Of a stretch of DNA of 14,095 nt, positions 7,624-14,095 are shown piece after piece (within the stretch, counting starts at the first letter, position 1; each line of letters begins with the position of its first letter). Source of the DNA: Tissierellia bacterium. Lineage in GTDB: Bacteria > Bacillota_A > Clostridia > Tissierellales > Peptoniphilaceae. The stretch lies in assembly GCA_012728775.1 (NCBI GenBank), contig JAAYEN010000274.1, positions 1-14,095 of the forward strand, written 5' to 3'. Both the position numbers and the translations under genes were made by a program. The notes below the pieces were generated by a model. That model was not told the origin of the DNA. It was given only the letters and a program-made list of their open reading frames with translations, and ran no database searches.

Positions 7624-8379
7624 ATGGAAAAATTATATCATATTGGAATCGATGATTCTCACAATGCAAAATATGTAATATTACCAGGAGATCCTGGAAG
7701 AGTAGAAAAAATTGCAAAATACTTAGATAATCCAGTTAAGATTGGCCAAAATAGAGAATATACAACTTATCTTGGTCAACTAGAAGGGGAAAATGTACTT
7801 GTAATGTCTACGGGAATGGGAGGACCTTCTACGGCAATTGGAGTAGAAGAACTTTTCATGACGGGGGTTACAAATTACATTAGGCTAGGTACTTGTGGTG
7901 GGATGAATAAAGAAGTCATTGGTGGAGATTTGGTAATTGCAACAAGTGCAATTAAAATGGATGGAACAAGTGACGAATATGTTCCAAAAGAATTTCCAGC
8001 AGTTGCTAATTTTGAATTGACTCAATCCCTTGTGGATGCTGCTAAAGTTAAAGGATATAGATATCATACCGGAGTAGTTCATTGCAAAGACTCATTCTAT
8101 GGCCAACACAATCCTGAAAGGATGCCAGTTGGATATGAATTGATAAATAAATGGAATGCATATATTAAAGCTAATGCTCTAGCATCAGAAATGGAAAGTG
8201 CTACACTATTTACAGTATGCCAATTTCTAGGAGCTAGATCCGCATGTATCTTGAATGTCATCTGGAACCAAGAAAGAGAAAAAGCAGGTCTAGACAATCC
8301 AAAACATCCAGATACATCTCTAGCAATCGAAGTGGCAATAGAAGCAATTAGACAAGAAATTTTAAAAGATAATCTATAA
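7624..8379 (+). CDS. udp: Uridine phosphorylase
   Basis: Cytoplasmic hexameric-type nucleoside phosphorylase (NP-I family), 251 residues, splitting uridine with phosphate into uracil and ribose 1-phosphate. Phosphate-binding residues line up with E. coli Udp: Gly22 and Arg26 in PGDPGR, Arg44 in NREY, Arg87 and Thr90 in RLGTCGG. The ribose-binding EMES is residues 189-192, and STGMGGPSTAIGVEEL is the family signature. The base-recognition segment reads KDSFYGQHNPERM, with Gln161 and Arg166 spaced further apart than in E. coli (GQER), so this belongs to a second Udp subgroup and its uridine/deoxyuridine preference could differ. The ribosome-binding site AGAAGGAGG ends four bases before the ATG. 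It is the last gene of the importer operon. Confidence 0.93.
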   Translation: MEKLYHIGIDDSHNAKYVILPGDPGRVEKIAKYLDNPVKIGQNREYTTYLGQLEGENVLVMSTGMGGPSTAIGVEELFMTGVTNYIRLGTCGGMNKEVIGGDLVIATSAIKMDGTSDEYVPKEFPAVANFELTQSLVDAAKVKGYRYHTGVVHCKDSFYGQHNPERMPVGYELINKWNAYIKANALASEMESATLFTVCQFLGARSACILNVIWNQEREKAGLDNPKHPDTSLAIEVAIEAIRQEILKDNL

Positions 8380-8381
8380 TA

Positions 8382-8476
8382 GTAATTAGTAGTCAGCAAT
8401 TAGTAGAGGCCTCCGGTTTAGTTTAACAAATTGAATTTGTCATTCTAAGCCCCAGGCCTCATTAATTATTAATTAC
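8382..8476. repeat. Extended imperfect palindrome between convergent genes; possible bidirectional terminator
   Basis: The whole gap between udp and psuG folds on itself around position 8433. Paired segments, outer to inner, are 8382-8388/8470-8476 (7 bp), 8398-8402/8463-8467 (5 bp), 8406-8412/8454-8460 (GAGGCCT with AGGCCTC, 7 bp), 8415-8421/8445-8451 (7 bp, one wobble) and 8426-8430/8436-8440 (5 bp), with small internal loops. The 9-mer AATTAGTAG also occurs twice 14 bases apart on the left (8384 and 8398). Neither side has a clean T tract, so it is not a textbook intrinsic terminator, although the convergent position suits one. It also resembles dispersed palindromic elements found in intergenic regions of low-GC genomes; the window holds only this copy. 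Confidence 0.65.
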
Positions 8477-8477
8477 T

Positions 8478-9395
8478 CTATATATTATTGTAGTTTTTTG
8501 CTATTTGGGCGCCTACTTTTGCGTTGTTATAGACTAGTTGTATATTTGTTTGTAGACTTCTACCTTCTGTAAGTTCTACGATTTTTGCTAGTAGAAATGG
8601 TGTGGAATCTTTTCCTTTTATGCCTGCTTTTTTTTCTTCTTCAAGGGCTTTTTCAATTATTAGATCTATTTCTTCTTTTGGAATTTCGTGTTCTACTGGA
8701 ACTGGGACTGTTACTAACATCCCGCCTTTTAATCCTAGAACTTCTGAATATTTCATTCTCATTGATATATCTTCTGTATCTTCAGCTGATGTCACTAATT
8801 TATAATCTGATTTGCTAGAATAAAATGCAGGGAATATATCTGTTTTGTATCCAATTACTGGGACCCCTTTTGTTTCAAGATACTCTAAAGTTCTAGGTAA
8901 ATCTAGTATTGCTTTGGCTCCGGCGCATACAACTGTTACAGGAGTTTGTGCCAATTCTTCTAAGTCTGCAGAGATATCCATAGTATGTTCTGAGCCTCTA
9001 TGAACTCCACCTACACCACCAGTAACAAATACTTTTATGCCAGCTAGATTAGCACATATCATAGTAGTTGCAACAGTAGTAGCCCCTGTAATTTTTTTAG
9101 CCAATACTTCAGCTAAATCCCTTCTAGAAACTTTACTAACTTCTTTTTCAGTAGCCAATTTTAGTAAATCAGATTCTTCCAATCCAATTTTAATTTTTCC
9201 ATCCATAATAGCAATAGTAGCTGGAACTGCGCCATTTTCTCTGATAATATTTTCTACTTCTGTTGCCATTTCCACATTTTGAGGATAGGGCATACCGTGG
9301 GAAATAATTGTAGATTCCAATGCAACGATAGGTAAATTATTTTCTTTTGCTTGCAGAACTTCCTTGCTATAAACTATTAAATCCTTTAACTCCAT
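8478..9395 (-). CDS. psuG: Pseudouridine-5'-phosphate glycosidase
   Basis: Cytoplasmic enzyme, 305 residues, that breaks the C-C glycosidic bond of pseudouridine 5'-phosphate to give uracil and ribose 5-phosphate. Active-site residues align with E. coli YeiN: Glu27 in [10 protein letters not shown], Lys88 in KVSRRDL, Asp144 in MDISADL and the ring-opened-ribose Schiff-base Lys161 in [10 protein letters not shown]. The glycine-rich [11 protein letters not shown] (124-134) and the C-terminal [24 protein letters not shown] region are family-typical. The length is normal. It starts 10 bases inside the end of psuK, so the pair is probably translationally coupled, and receives the product of that kinase. 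Uracil made here joins that from udp and the hydrolases. Confidence 0.96.
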   Translation of the reverse strand: MELKDLIVYSKEVLQAKENNLPIVALESTIISHGMPYPQNVEMATEVENIIRENGAVPATIAIMDGKIKIGLEESDLLKLATEKEVSKVSRRDLAEVLAKKITGATTVATTMICANLAGIKVFVTGGVGGVHRGSEHTMDISADLEELAQTPVTVVCAGAKAILDLPRTLEYLETKGVPVIGYKTDIFPAFYSSKSDYKLVTSAEDTEDISMRMKYSEVLGLKGGMLVTVPVPVEHEIPKEEIDLIIEKALEEEKKAGIKGKDSTPFLLAKIVELTEGRSLQTNIQLVYNNAKVGAQIAKNYNNI

Positions 9396-10513
9396 TTTAA
9401 TAACCCCTTTTCAATTAATATATTTCTTTGATCTTCTAATTTTTTTCTAGTTAAATCTTCTCTTACTGTACTATTTGTTTGTATTGTATAAAATGCATTT
9501 GTCATTGCCAATTCGATGGTTTCTTCAGGGGGATATCCCATAAGGTGACCATGGATAATTCCAGCTGAATATGAATCACCAGCTCCAGTAACATCTACTA
9601 TATTATCAGTTCTTGGCGGTGAGAATTTTAATCTCTTTCCAAAAGCATTTCCATATAAACTGTATTTACTACCTCTAGTTATAATTGCATTTTCTACACC
9701 GGATTCTATCCATCTTTCAACTAAATCATCAAAATCATTATCGTTTTTTACTTTAATATTAAAATATGCTTCTGACTCATCTTGATTAGCAATAATCCAG
9801 CTTACTCCTTTTAAATCTTTTGGTAAATTTTTCATCTTTGGAGAGCTTACAGGTATAATAACCAAGTCTATGGATCTTTCTTTAGCAAATTGAATTAAGA
9901 ATTCCACAGTTTCTCGAGGCAGATTTAAATCCACTGCTATGAGCTTTGCATCTTCTAAAATTGTTTTGAAGGAAGAAATAAATTTCAAATCCATTTCGTC
10001 TAAAACTTCCATAACAGATAAAGCAAATTGCATTTCACCATTTTTATCTAAAACGGCTGAATAGCTTCCAGTGGAATAATTGTGTAGTTGTTTTACATGG
10101 TGAAAATTAATAAAATCTTGGGATTCTTTTTTAATAAATTCAAAATCCTGGTCAAATCCTCCCACAGAAATCATTTGGGGTTTATGACCTAATTTTCCTA
10201 AATTTTCTGCGACATTTCTTCCCACTCCGCCTACATAAACTTGAGAGTGTGCTGGATTGCTAGTTCCAAGGATTAAATCTTCTATGAGATTATATTTTCT
10301 GTCAACATTTATTCCGCCTATGCAAAAAACTGAGGAAGTTTCATCATTTAAAACATATGACCTACCTAAAATTATTTTTTTATCCACAAGGGATGATATT
10401 ATAGTTGCCACAGTAGACCTACTTAAACCTAGACTATTTCCAATTTCATTTTGAGTTATGAAAGGAGTTTTCTTAATTATTTCCAAAACCCTTTGTTCAT
10501 TTTCATTTAACAA
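9386..10513 (-). CDS. psuK: Pseudouridine kinase (PfkB family) with N-terminal winged helix-turn-helix
   Basis: A 375-residue fusion of a DNA-binding domain and a PfkB-type kinase, expected to phosphorylate pseudouridine at the 5' position with ATP. Residues 4-56 form a winged helix: helix-turn-helix [20 protein letters not shown] at 20-39, wing near 47-56. The kinase begins at about residue 62 (CIGGINVD), with the PfkB signature [15 protein letters not shown] from residue 95 and the catalytic Asp313 in [13 protein letters not shown]. coli YeiI has a similar arrangement. The start is TTG at 10513 with GGAGG at 10521-10525, seven bases upstream; the longer frame from 10549 would run through this site, and the nearby ATGs are out of frame. 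The psuG neighbour makes pseudouridine the likely substrate. A sensing or self-regulating role for the HTH is inferred. Confidence 0.92.
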   Translation of the reverse strand: MLNENEQRVLEIIKKTPFITQNEIGNSLGLSRSTVATIISSLVDKKIILGRSYVLNDETSSVFCIGGINVDRKYNLIEDLILGTSNPAHSQVYVGGVGRNVAENLGKLGHKPQMISVGGFDQDFEFIKKESQDFINFHHVKQLHNYSTGSYSAVLDKNGEMQFALSVMEVLDEMDLKFISSFKTILEDAKLIAVDLNLPRETVEFLIQFAKERSIDLVIIPVSSPKMKNLPKDLKGVSWIIANQDESEAYFNIKVKNDNDFDDLVERWIESGVENAIITRGSKYSLYGNAFGKRLKFSPPRTDNIVDVTGAGDSYSAGIIHGHLMGYPPEETIELAMTNAFYTIQTNSTVREDLTRKKLEDQRNILIEKGLLKWS

Positions 10514-10527
10514 ATCCTCACCTCCAA

Positions 10528-10555
10528 ACAAATGTCTAAATAAATACAAGTGTCT
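10528..10555 (-). repeat. Two direct repeats AGACAYTTGT in the psuK leader; possible operator
   Basis: Reading the - strand, AGACACTTGT (complement of 10546-10555) and AGACATTTGT (complement of 10528-10537) differ at one base and start 18 bases apart. They lie at the predicted transcription start and just before the ribosome-binding site, where a bound protein would block transcription. A weaker related GACATTTT overlaps the -35 element. Binding by the PsuK winged helix is an inference from position only. Confidence 0.5.
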
Positions 10556-10559
10556 TAAT

Positions 10560-10588
10560 AATATAGTTTATTATAACTAAAATGTCAA
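10560..10588 (-). promoter_or_regulatory. Predicted sigma-A-type promoter of psuK-psuG
   Basis: On the - strand a perfect -35 TTGACA (complement of 10583-10588) is separated by exactly 17 bases from -10 TATATT (complement of 10560-10565). Transcription would start near 10553, giving a leader of about 40 bases to the TTG start of psuK. A second TATAAT lies only seven bases from the -35 and is too close to be used with it. Confidence 0.8.
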
Positions 10589-10633
10589 TACCTTTTTTGA
10601 TCTAAATATTATATTATAGACATATCGGACTAA

Positions 10634-10662
10634 TTGACAATGGGTAATTTAGCTGCTAATAT
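10634..10662 (+). promoter_or_regulatory. Predicted promoter of the MFS-nucleoside hydrolase operon
   Basis: A perfect -35 TTGACA at 10634-10639 is followed after 17 bases by TAATAT at 10657-10662, which matches four of six consensus -10 bases. Transcription would start near 10669. A TATAAT at 10701-10706 is a better -10 but has no fitting -35, so it could be an alternative start. Confidence 0.6.
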
Positions 10663-10784
10663 TGCATTCTATATAGGAGTTATGATAATTGTAAGTTAGC
10701 TATAATTAATAGGTAAGTAATGTGCGTGTTTTGTGATTGGATCAATTTCTTATATCACTATTTATGTAGAGTTGGAGGGAATAA

Positions 10785-11978
10785 TTGAGGAGTAAAAATA
10801 TTGGTGTAACTGCAGTTACATATTTTACAATGTTATTAGAAGGGGGACTTAATAACGTAGTTGGAGCTTTGATGGTTCTACTCGCATTAAGACTTGCTAG
10901 AGAACCTGGGGATATAGCATTACTAGCCTCGATGAGGGGAATAGGTACTGTAATTACCCTTTATATATGTGGATTACTTTCTGACAAAAAGGGCAGAAAA
11001 GGCGTAATCATTATCGGAGGGATATTATTTGTTGTTTTTATTATTGGTATGATGACTACATCTAATTATTTTTTAGCACTTTTTTATTCTTTTATAGGTG
11101 GACTTGCTTTTGGATTTATGGATGCTCCGAGTATTAATATTTTATTCGATGTGTATAGAGAAAAGAGTGGGCCTTATGTGAGCTTTACCCAAGTATTTTT
11201 TGGTAGCGGAGGCATGTTCACTTCGTTTTTAGCTGCAGTTTTGATGAGTCGAGATATGAGTTATAATTATTTGTTTGCATTTTATTTAATAATATCTTTA
11301 ATTACAATTACGTTAGCATTTATCCTAAAGTTTCCAACTAGGGCTAGTGAAGAAAAAATAGATAAAAGTATTAGTTTAGAAATATTTGAAAATCCACCCA
11401 ATTTAAAAAAAGAAGGGATATTTATATTAATTTTTGTACTTTTTTATTCCATTTCTAGTTTCATTTTAATGACGTGGTTGCCCTTGTATATACAAATTAC
11501 AAAGGGAATAATACCTGAAGATGCAGTACAATCTCTAACTTATTATTTGTTGGGCACAGTTATCGGTTCATTTGTGTTTTCTATGATCCTTAGAAGAACT
11601 CATGCAACTCAACTTTTAGGTATAAACTCCTTTCTTGCAATGGGTTGTTTATTTGTATTAATTATTACGACCAACTTAAGGATAGTATATATTTTTTCTT
11701 TTTTTATTGGCTTCTTCTTAGGAAATTTCTTCCCAATGATTGTTGGATTAGGTGGGGAATTTTTCCCTTCCCAATCCGGGGGATTTACAGGGATGGTGGG
11801 AACCGCTTCTACTTTAGGAGGAACTATAATAGTTTCAATTACAGGACTCATAGTTAATAAAATTGGAGTAGAACCTGTCATGTGGATTTCTTTTGGGACT
11901 TTAGCAATAGTTGTGATTTTAAGTAGAATATTTAGAAAAATGTATTTGGGCTTTGGTAAAAAAGTATTTCAAGTATAA
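10785..11978 (+). CDS. MFS transporter, probable nucleoside or pseudouridine importer, TTG start
   Basis: A 397-residue major facilitator superfamily protein with 12 predicted membrane segments in two halves and a charged central loop at about residues 186-212. The MFS motif A appears between segments 2 and 3 as GLLSDKKGRK (63-72). The start is TTG at 10785, behind GGAGGG at 10774-10779; no in-frame ATG occurs before residue 16, which lies inside the first membrane segment. It is the first gene of an operon with two nucleoside hydrolases, 14 bases ahead of the first, and is divergent from psuK-psuG, so a nucleoside, pseudouridine or ribosyl compound is the likely cargo. The sequence itself does not resolve substrate or direction; it does not resemble the NupG or CNT families. 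Export of a base is possible. Confidence 0.85.
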   Translation: MRSKNIGVTAVTYFTMLLEGGLNNVVGALMVLLALRLAREPGDIALLASMRGIGTVITLYICGLLSDKKGRKGVIIIGGILFVVFIIGMMTTSNYFLALFYSFIGGLAFGFMDAPSINILFDVYREKSGPYVSFTQVFFGSGGMFTSFLAAVLMSRDMSYNYLFAFYLIISLITITLAFILKFPTRASEEKIDKSISLEIFENPPNLKKEGIFILIFVLFYSISSFILMTWLPLYIQITKGIIPEDAVQSLTYYLLGTVIGSFVFSMILRRTHATQLLGINSFLAMGCLFVLIITTNLRIVYIFSFFIGFFLGNFFPMIVGLGGEFFPSQSGGFTGMVGTASTLGGTIIVSITGLIVNKIGVEPVMWISFGTLAIVVILSRIFRKMYLGFGKKVFQV

Positions 11979-11992
11979 TTTTAGGAGGAAAA

Positions 11993-12916
11993 ATGGAAAG
12001 AATCTGTACAATATTTGATTGTGATCCAGGGGTTGACGATGCTTTTGCAATTGTATATTTAAAAAATTCAGAAAAATTTGATGTAAAATTACTTGCAAGT
12101 GTTGCAGGGAATGTGAACCTTGAATATACTACTAGAAATCTAAGGGGATTAGTAAAAGCATTGGATTGGAATGTTGAAGTATGTGAAGGTGCATCAATGC
12201 CTATAATGGGTAGACAAGTCTTAGCTGGAGAAATTCACGGTAAAACAGGACTTGGCGGATATGAATTTAAAGAAAATGAACTGGCAAAATTAAGTGATAG
12301 GAATGCCTTTGATGCTATGGTGGATATTTTAGAAAATAATGATAAAACTCTTATTATTGCAGTTGGTCCTTTGACTAATATCGCTTTGCTTTTATTAGGC
12401 AGACCTGATCTAAAGGAAAAAATTTCTGAAATTACAATAATGGGCGGAGGTTTGGAAAAAGGAAACATTACTCCTGCTGCTGAATTTAACATATTTGCAG
12501 ACCCTGAAGCTGCAGAGATTGTATTTAACAGTGGTGTAAAGATAAATATGGCAGGTTTAGACGTTACTGAAAAAGGTAATTATAATTGGGATATTCAAAA
12601 TATATTAAAAGAATCAGGTTTAAAAATTACTGACCTTCTAACGGAAATAATGTTAACTTCTTTTAAACGAATTGAAGAAAAAAGAGGAAGCAAAATAAGT
12701 CTCCATGATGTAGTGGCAGTTATGTATCATACTAATCCTGAGTTATTTACAGGAGAGGACTATCATGTTGTAGTTGAGATTGAAGGTGTTTATACAAGGG
12801 GACAGACTTTAGCGGACAAGAGAAGCTTCAGCACTACTGAGAAAAATGCCCATGTGCTTTTGGATTTGGATGTGGAGAAGTTTCACGAAAGACTTATAGA
12901 GGTACTGACAAAATGA
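11993..12916 (+). CDS. Nucleoside hydrolase 1 (group I, inosine/uridine-preferring family)
   Basis: Cytoplasmic calcium-dependent N-ribohydrolase, 307 residues, that splits nucleosides into base and ribose. The metal-binding N-terminal motif is Asp9, Asp11, Asp15 and Asp16 in FDCDPGVDD; Asn40 in AGN and the ribose-binding AEFNI...DPEAA segment are present. His82 in EIHGKTG and the C-terminal His238-Asp239 pair (SLHDVV) place it in group I, the CU/IU-type enzymes such as RihA/RihB. TTTAGGAGG precedes the ATG by five bases. The next gene overlaps it by four bases (ATGA). It differs from its neighbour in the segments flanking the active site, so the two probably prefer different nucleosides. Exact base preference cannot be read from the sequence. 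Confidence 0.93.
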   Translation: MERICTIFDCDPGVDDAFAIVYLKNSEKFDVKLLASVAGNVNLEYTTRNLRGLVKALDWNVEVCEGASMPIMGRQVLAGEIHGKTGLGGYEFKENELAKLSDRNAFDAMVDILENNDKTLIIAVGPLTNIALLLLGRPDLKEKISEITIMGGGLEKGNITPAAEFNIFADPEAAEIVFNSGVKINMAGLDVTEKGNYNWDIQNILKESGLKITDLLTEIMLTSFKRIEEKRGSKISLHDVVAVMYHTNPELFTGEDYHVVVEIEGVYTRGQTLADKRSFSTTEKNAHVLLDLDVEKFHERLIEVLTK

Positions 12917-13824
12917 ATAAAAAAATTCCAGTAATAATAGATTGTGACCCAGGTGTGGATGATGCCCTAGCACTGATGCTTGCAAATTCAAAAAAAGAAT
13001 TGGATATTAAAGCAATTACTACTGTGGCGGGAAATGTGGGAATAGAATATACTACAAAAAATGCAAGACTAGTAGCTGGACTACTGGGAATGGATACAAT
13101 AATTGCTAGAGGGGCAGATAAACCACTTTTAGTTCCACAAATTGTAGCATCAAGCACCCATGGTGAAGACGGTTTTGGAGGAATAGGTGAATTATTTAAT
13201 GAAGATGATTTAGCAAAACTTTCAGAAAAAAATGCTGTGGAAACTATTGCCAAAATATTGAGAGAATCAGAAGAAAAAATTACCATAATAGCAGTTGGGC
13301 CTTTAACAAATATAGCTACAGTATTTTTAATCTATCCAGAGTTAAAAGAAAAGGTCGAAGTTCTTAGCATTATGGGAGGTAGTACTACTGTTGGAAATAG
13401 AACTGCCAAAGGTGAGTTTAATTTCTTAGTAGACCCCCATGCAGCTCATATAGTCATGAATTTGGGGCTTCCTGTCATTTTAGCTGGATTAAATGTAACT
13501 TTAAAAGATGCTTATGTTACTGATGAAGATGTGGAAAAGATGAGAAAAATAAACACAAGTGTTTCAAATGTTGCCACAGAAATTCTAGTAGCTTATAAAA
13601 GTGAAGATCCAGCTTTACACGATCCAGTTTCAGTTTTGGCAATTACAAATCCAGAAATAATGGAGATGGAAGATATGTATGTGAACGTGGAAACCAGTGG
13701 ACTTTTTAGCGAGGGAATGACATTTACAGATGAAAGATCCCATAGAAAACCTCCAAATAATTGTAAAGTAATTGTAAACATAAATAGAAAAAGATTTATA
13801 GATGAGTTAATTAGTGCATTTTAA
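12913..13824 (+). CDS. Nucleoside hydrolase 2 (group I), paralogue of the preceding gene
   Basis: A second nucleoside N-ribohydrolase of 303 residues. The calcium site is Asp10, Asp12, Asp16 and Asp17 in IDCDPGVDD, with Asn41 in VAGN, His83 in SSTHGEDG and the C-terminal His236-Asp237 (ALHDPV), all as in group I. The ribose segment reads GEFNFLVDPHAA where the first copy has AEFNIFADPEAA. The two copies are clearly homologous end to end but well diverged, so this is not a recent duplication. Its ATG overlaps the stop of the first copy (ATGA) with AGAGGT upstream, which suggests coupled translation. It is the last gene of the operon and of the window's coding part. Confidence 0.93.
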   Translation: MNKKIPVIIDCDPGVDDALALMLANSKKELDIKAITTVAGNVGIEYTTKNARLVAGLLGMDTIIARGADKPLLVPQIVASSTHGEDGFGGIGELFNEDDLAKLSEKNAVETIAKILRESEEKITIIAVGPLTNIATVFLIYPELKEKVEVLSIMGGSTTVGNRTAKGEFNFLVDPHAAHIVMNLGLPVILAGLNVTLKDAYVTDEDVEKMRKINTSVSNVATEILVAYKSEDPALHDPVSVLAITNPEIMEMEDMYVNVETSGLFSEGMTFTDERSHRKPPNNCKVIVNINRKRFIDELISAF

Positions 13825-13827
13825 AAA

Positions 13828-13845
13828 TGTGGATATTGTGGATAA
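13828..13845 (-). promoter_or_regulatory. Two abutting DnaA boxes
   Basis: On the - strand 13837-13845 reads TTATCCACA, a perfect match to the TTATNCACA consensus. Directly next to it, 13828-13836 reads ATATCCACA, with one mismatch. The two 9-mers are head-to-tail with no gap, starting four bases after the last stop codon. Confidence 0.7.
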
Positions 13846-13945
13846 CTCCATTAAAGTTAGTAAATACCCAAGGTTGAACTTGTGTATATTAAAAAATATT
13901 AATAATAGACTTCATCTGGTAAAAACTTAATAAAAACTTATAAAA

Positions 13946-13971
13946 AGGGCTGAATTTACACGTTCAGACCT
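13946..13971 (+). terminator. Weak hairpin, possible terminator of the nucleoside hydrolase operon
   Basis: The arms 13946-13954 and 13963-13971 form a nine-pair stem with one internal mismatch and an eight-base loop, preceded by five A and followed by GTAATATTTTCTT. It lies about 120 bases after the last stop codon. The interrupted stem and imperfect T tract make it a weak candidate, but it is the only hairpin of this kind after the operon. Confidence 0.4.
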
Positions 13972-13986
13972 GTAATATTTTCTTGA

Positions 13987-14004
13987 TAAAATTTTAAAAT
14001 TTTA
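13987..14004. repeat. Perfect 18-bp AT-only palindrome
   Basis: The 18 bases, two copies of AAAATTTT flanked by T and A, are exactly self-complementary. It lies in the AT-rich core between the DnaA boxes, where easy strand opening would be expected of an unwinding element. In such AT-rich DNA it could also be chance. Confidence 0.6.
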
Positions 14005-14074
14005 CATTATTTACTAAAATAAAATTAAGATTTTGTATTAATTTACTTTTATGTATTGACAAAGAAAAAAGAAC

Positions 14075-14083
14075 TTATCCACA
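14075..14083 (+). promoter_or_regulatory. Perfect DnaA box near the window end
   Basis: TTATCCACA on the + strand, opposite in orientation to the boxes at 13828-13845. It follows an A-rich tract (14062-14073). Confidence 0.7.
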
Positions 14084-14095
14084 GCTATACTTTCA

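Larger units (their letters stand above)
10514..10784. promoter_or_regulatory. Divergent control region between psuK and the transporter operon
   Basis: A 271-base gap with no convincing ORF. It holds one promoter per direction (listed separately), whose predicted start points lie about 115 bases apart, and direct repeats in the psuK leader. The + strand leader, about 115 bases from the predicted start to the TTG, contains a short palindrome ATTG-GAT-CAAT at 10736-10746 and arms GTGAT (10733-10737) and ATCAC (10754-10758); these are too short to call a riboswitch or operator. I recognise no known riboswitch here. Confidence 0.7.
13825..14095. other. Non-coding AT-rich region with DnaA boxes; candidate oriC or DnaA-box cluster
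   Basis: No ORF of useful size is visible. Two perfect DnaA boxes (TTATCCACA) lie about 240 bases apart in opposite orientations, at 13837-13845 (-) and 14075-14083 (+), with near-matches at 13828-13836 and 13881-13889 (-). Between them are direct repeats AAAAACTTA (13921 and 13932) and a strongly AT-rich stretch from about 13972 to 14060 that could serve as an unwinding element. A TTGACA at 14056-14061 lacks a well-spaced -10. dnaA may lie to the right, but the window ends. The + strand operon on the left runs head-on towards this region, which is unusual beside oriC and lowers my confidence. Confidence 0.5.

Noticed and set aside
8380..8477. Canonical Rho-independent terminator for udp
   Set aside because: The stem is interrupted by internal loops and is not followed by a run of T on either strand, so only a possible termination role is claimed.
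11645..11857. Plus-strand ORF of 70 codons within the MFS gene
   Set aside because: An out-of-frame shadow of the transporter with aromatic-rich, unfamily-like composition.
12894..13286. Minus-strand ORF of 130 codons opposite nucleoside hydrolase 2
   Set aside because: Complement of a well-conserved gene; no start signal and no known domain.
14056..14091. Promoter from TTGACA (14056) to TATACT (14086)
   Set aside because: The spacing is 24 bases, far from the 16-18 required; no better -10 is in range.
1..14095. CRISPR arrays, insertion sequences, prophage or toxin-antitoxin genes
   Set aside because: No regularly spaced repeats, transposase, integrase or toxin-like ORFs were seen; all long ORFs are metabolic or transport genes.

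Overview
The window is AT-rich DNA with strong GGAGG ribosome-binding sites, tightly packed operons, a diderm-free style lipoprotein signal and Bacillota-type gene content. An oxygen-sensitive glycyl-radical enzyme with its radical-SAM activase points to an anaerobe; a member of Clostridia/Tissierellia is my best guess, from gene content only.

Nearly every gene takes up or breaks down nucleosides. Region 1 (2-8379, + strand) reads as one operon: the 3' part of a YjjI-type glycyl-radical enzyme and its activase YjjW, cytidine deaminase, a BMP-family nucleoside-binding lipoprotein, a double-NBD ABC ATPase, two ABC permeases and uridine phosphorylase. Cytidine and uridine would enter through the ABC importer, cytidine would be deaminated to uridine, and uridine split by phosphate to uracil and ribose 1-phosphate. 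The substrate of YjjI is unknown to me; in E. coli yjjI-yjjW lies beside the deo nucleoside genes, so the neighbourhood is recurrent.

Region 2 (8380-8477) is the gap between convergent genes and is filled by an extended imperfect palindrome. Region 3 (8478-10513, - strand) is psuK-psuG, the pseudouridine salvage pair; the kinase carries an N-terminal winged helix-turn-helix. Region 4 (10514-10784) is a divergent control region with two back-to-back sigma-A-like promoters and a pair of direct repeats downstream of the psuK promoter. Region 5 (10785-13824, + strand) is a three-gene operon: an MFS transporter and two different nucleoside hydrolases, giving a hydrolytic route to free base plus ribose.

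Region 6 (13825-14095) holds no gene. It has two perfect DnaA boxes, two near-matches, a very AT-rich stretch and an 18-bp AT palindrome: a candidate replication origin or DnaA-box cluster. The + strand genes to its left point towards it, which is not the usual orientation next to oriC.

The most useful leads are the glycyl-radical pair inside a pyrimidine nucleoside operon, the kinase-regulator fusion facing putative operator repeats, the coexistence of three nucleoside-cleaving chemistries, and the DnaA-box region. I see no CRISPR array, transposase, phage gene, tRNA or rRNA.
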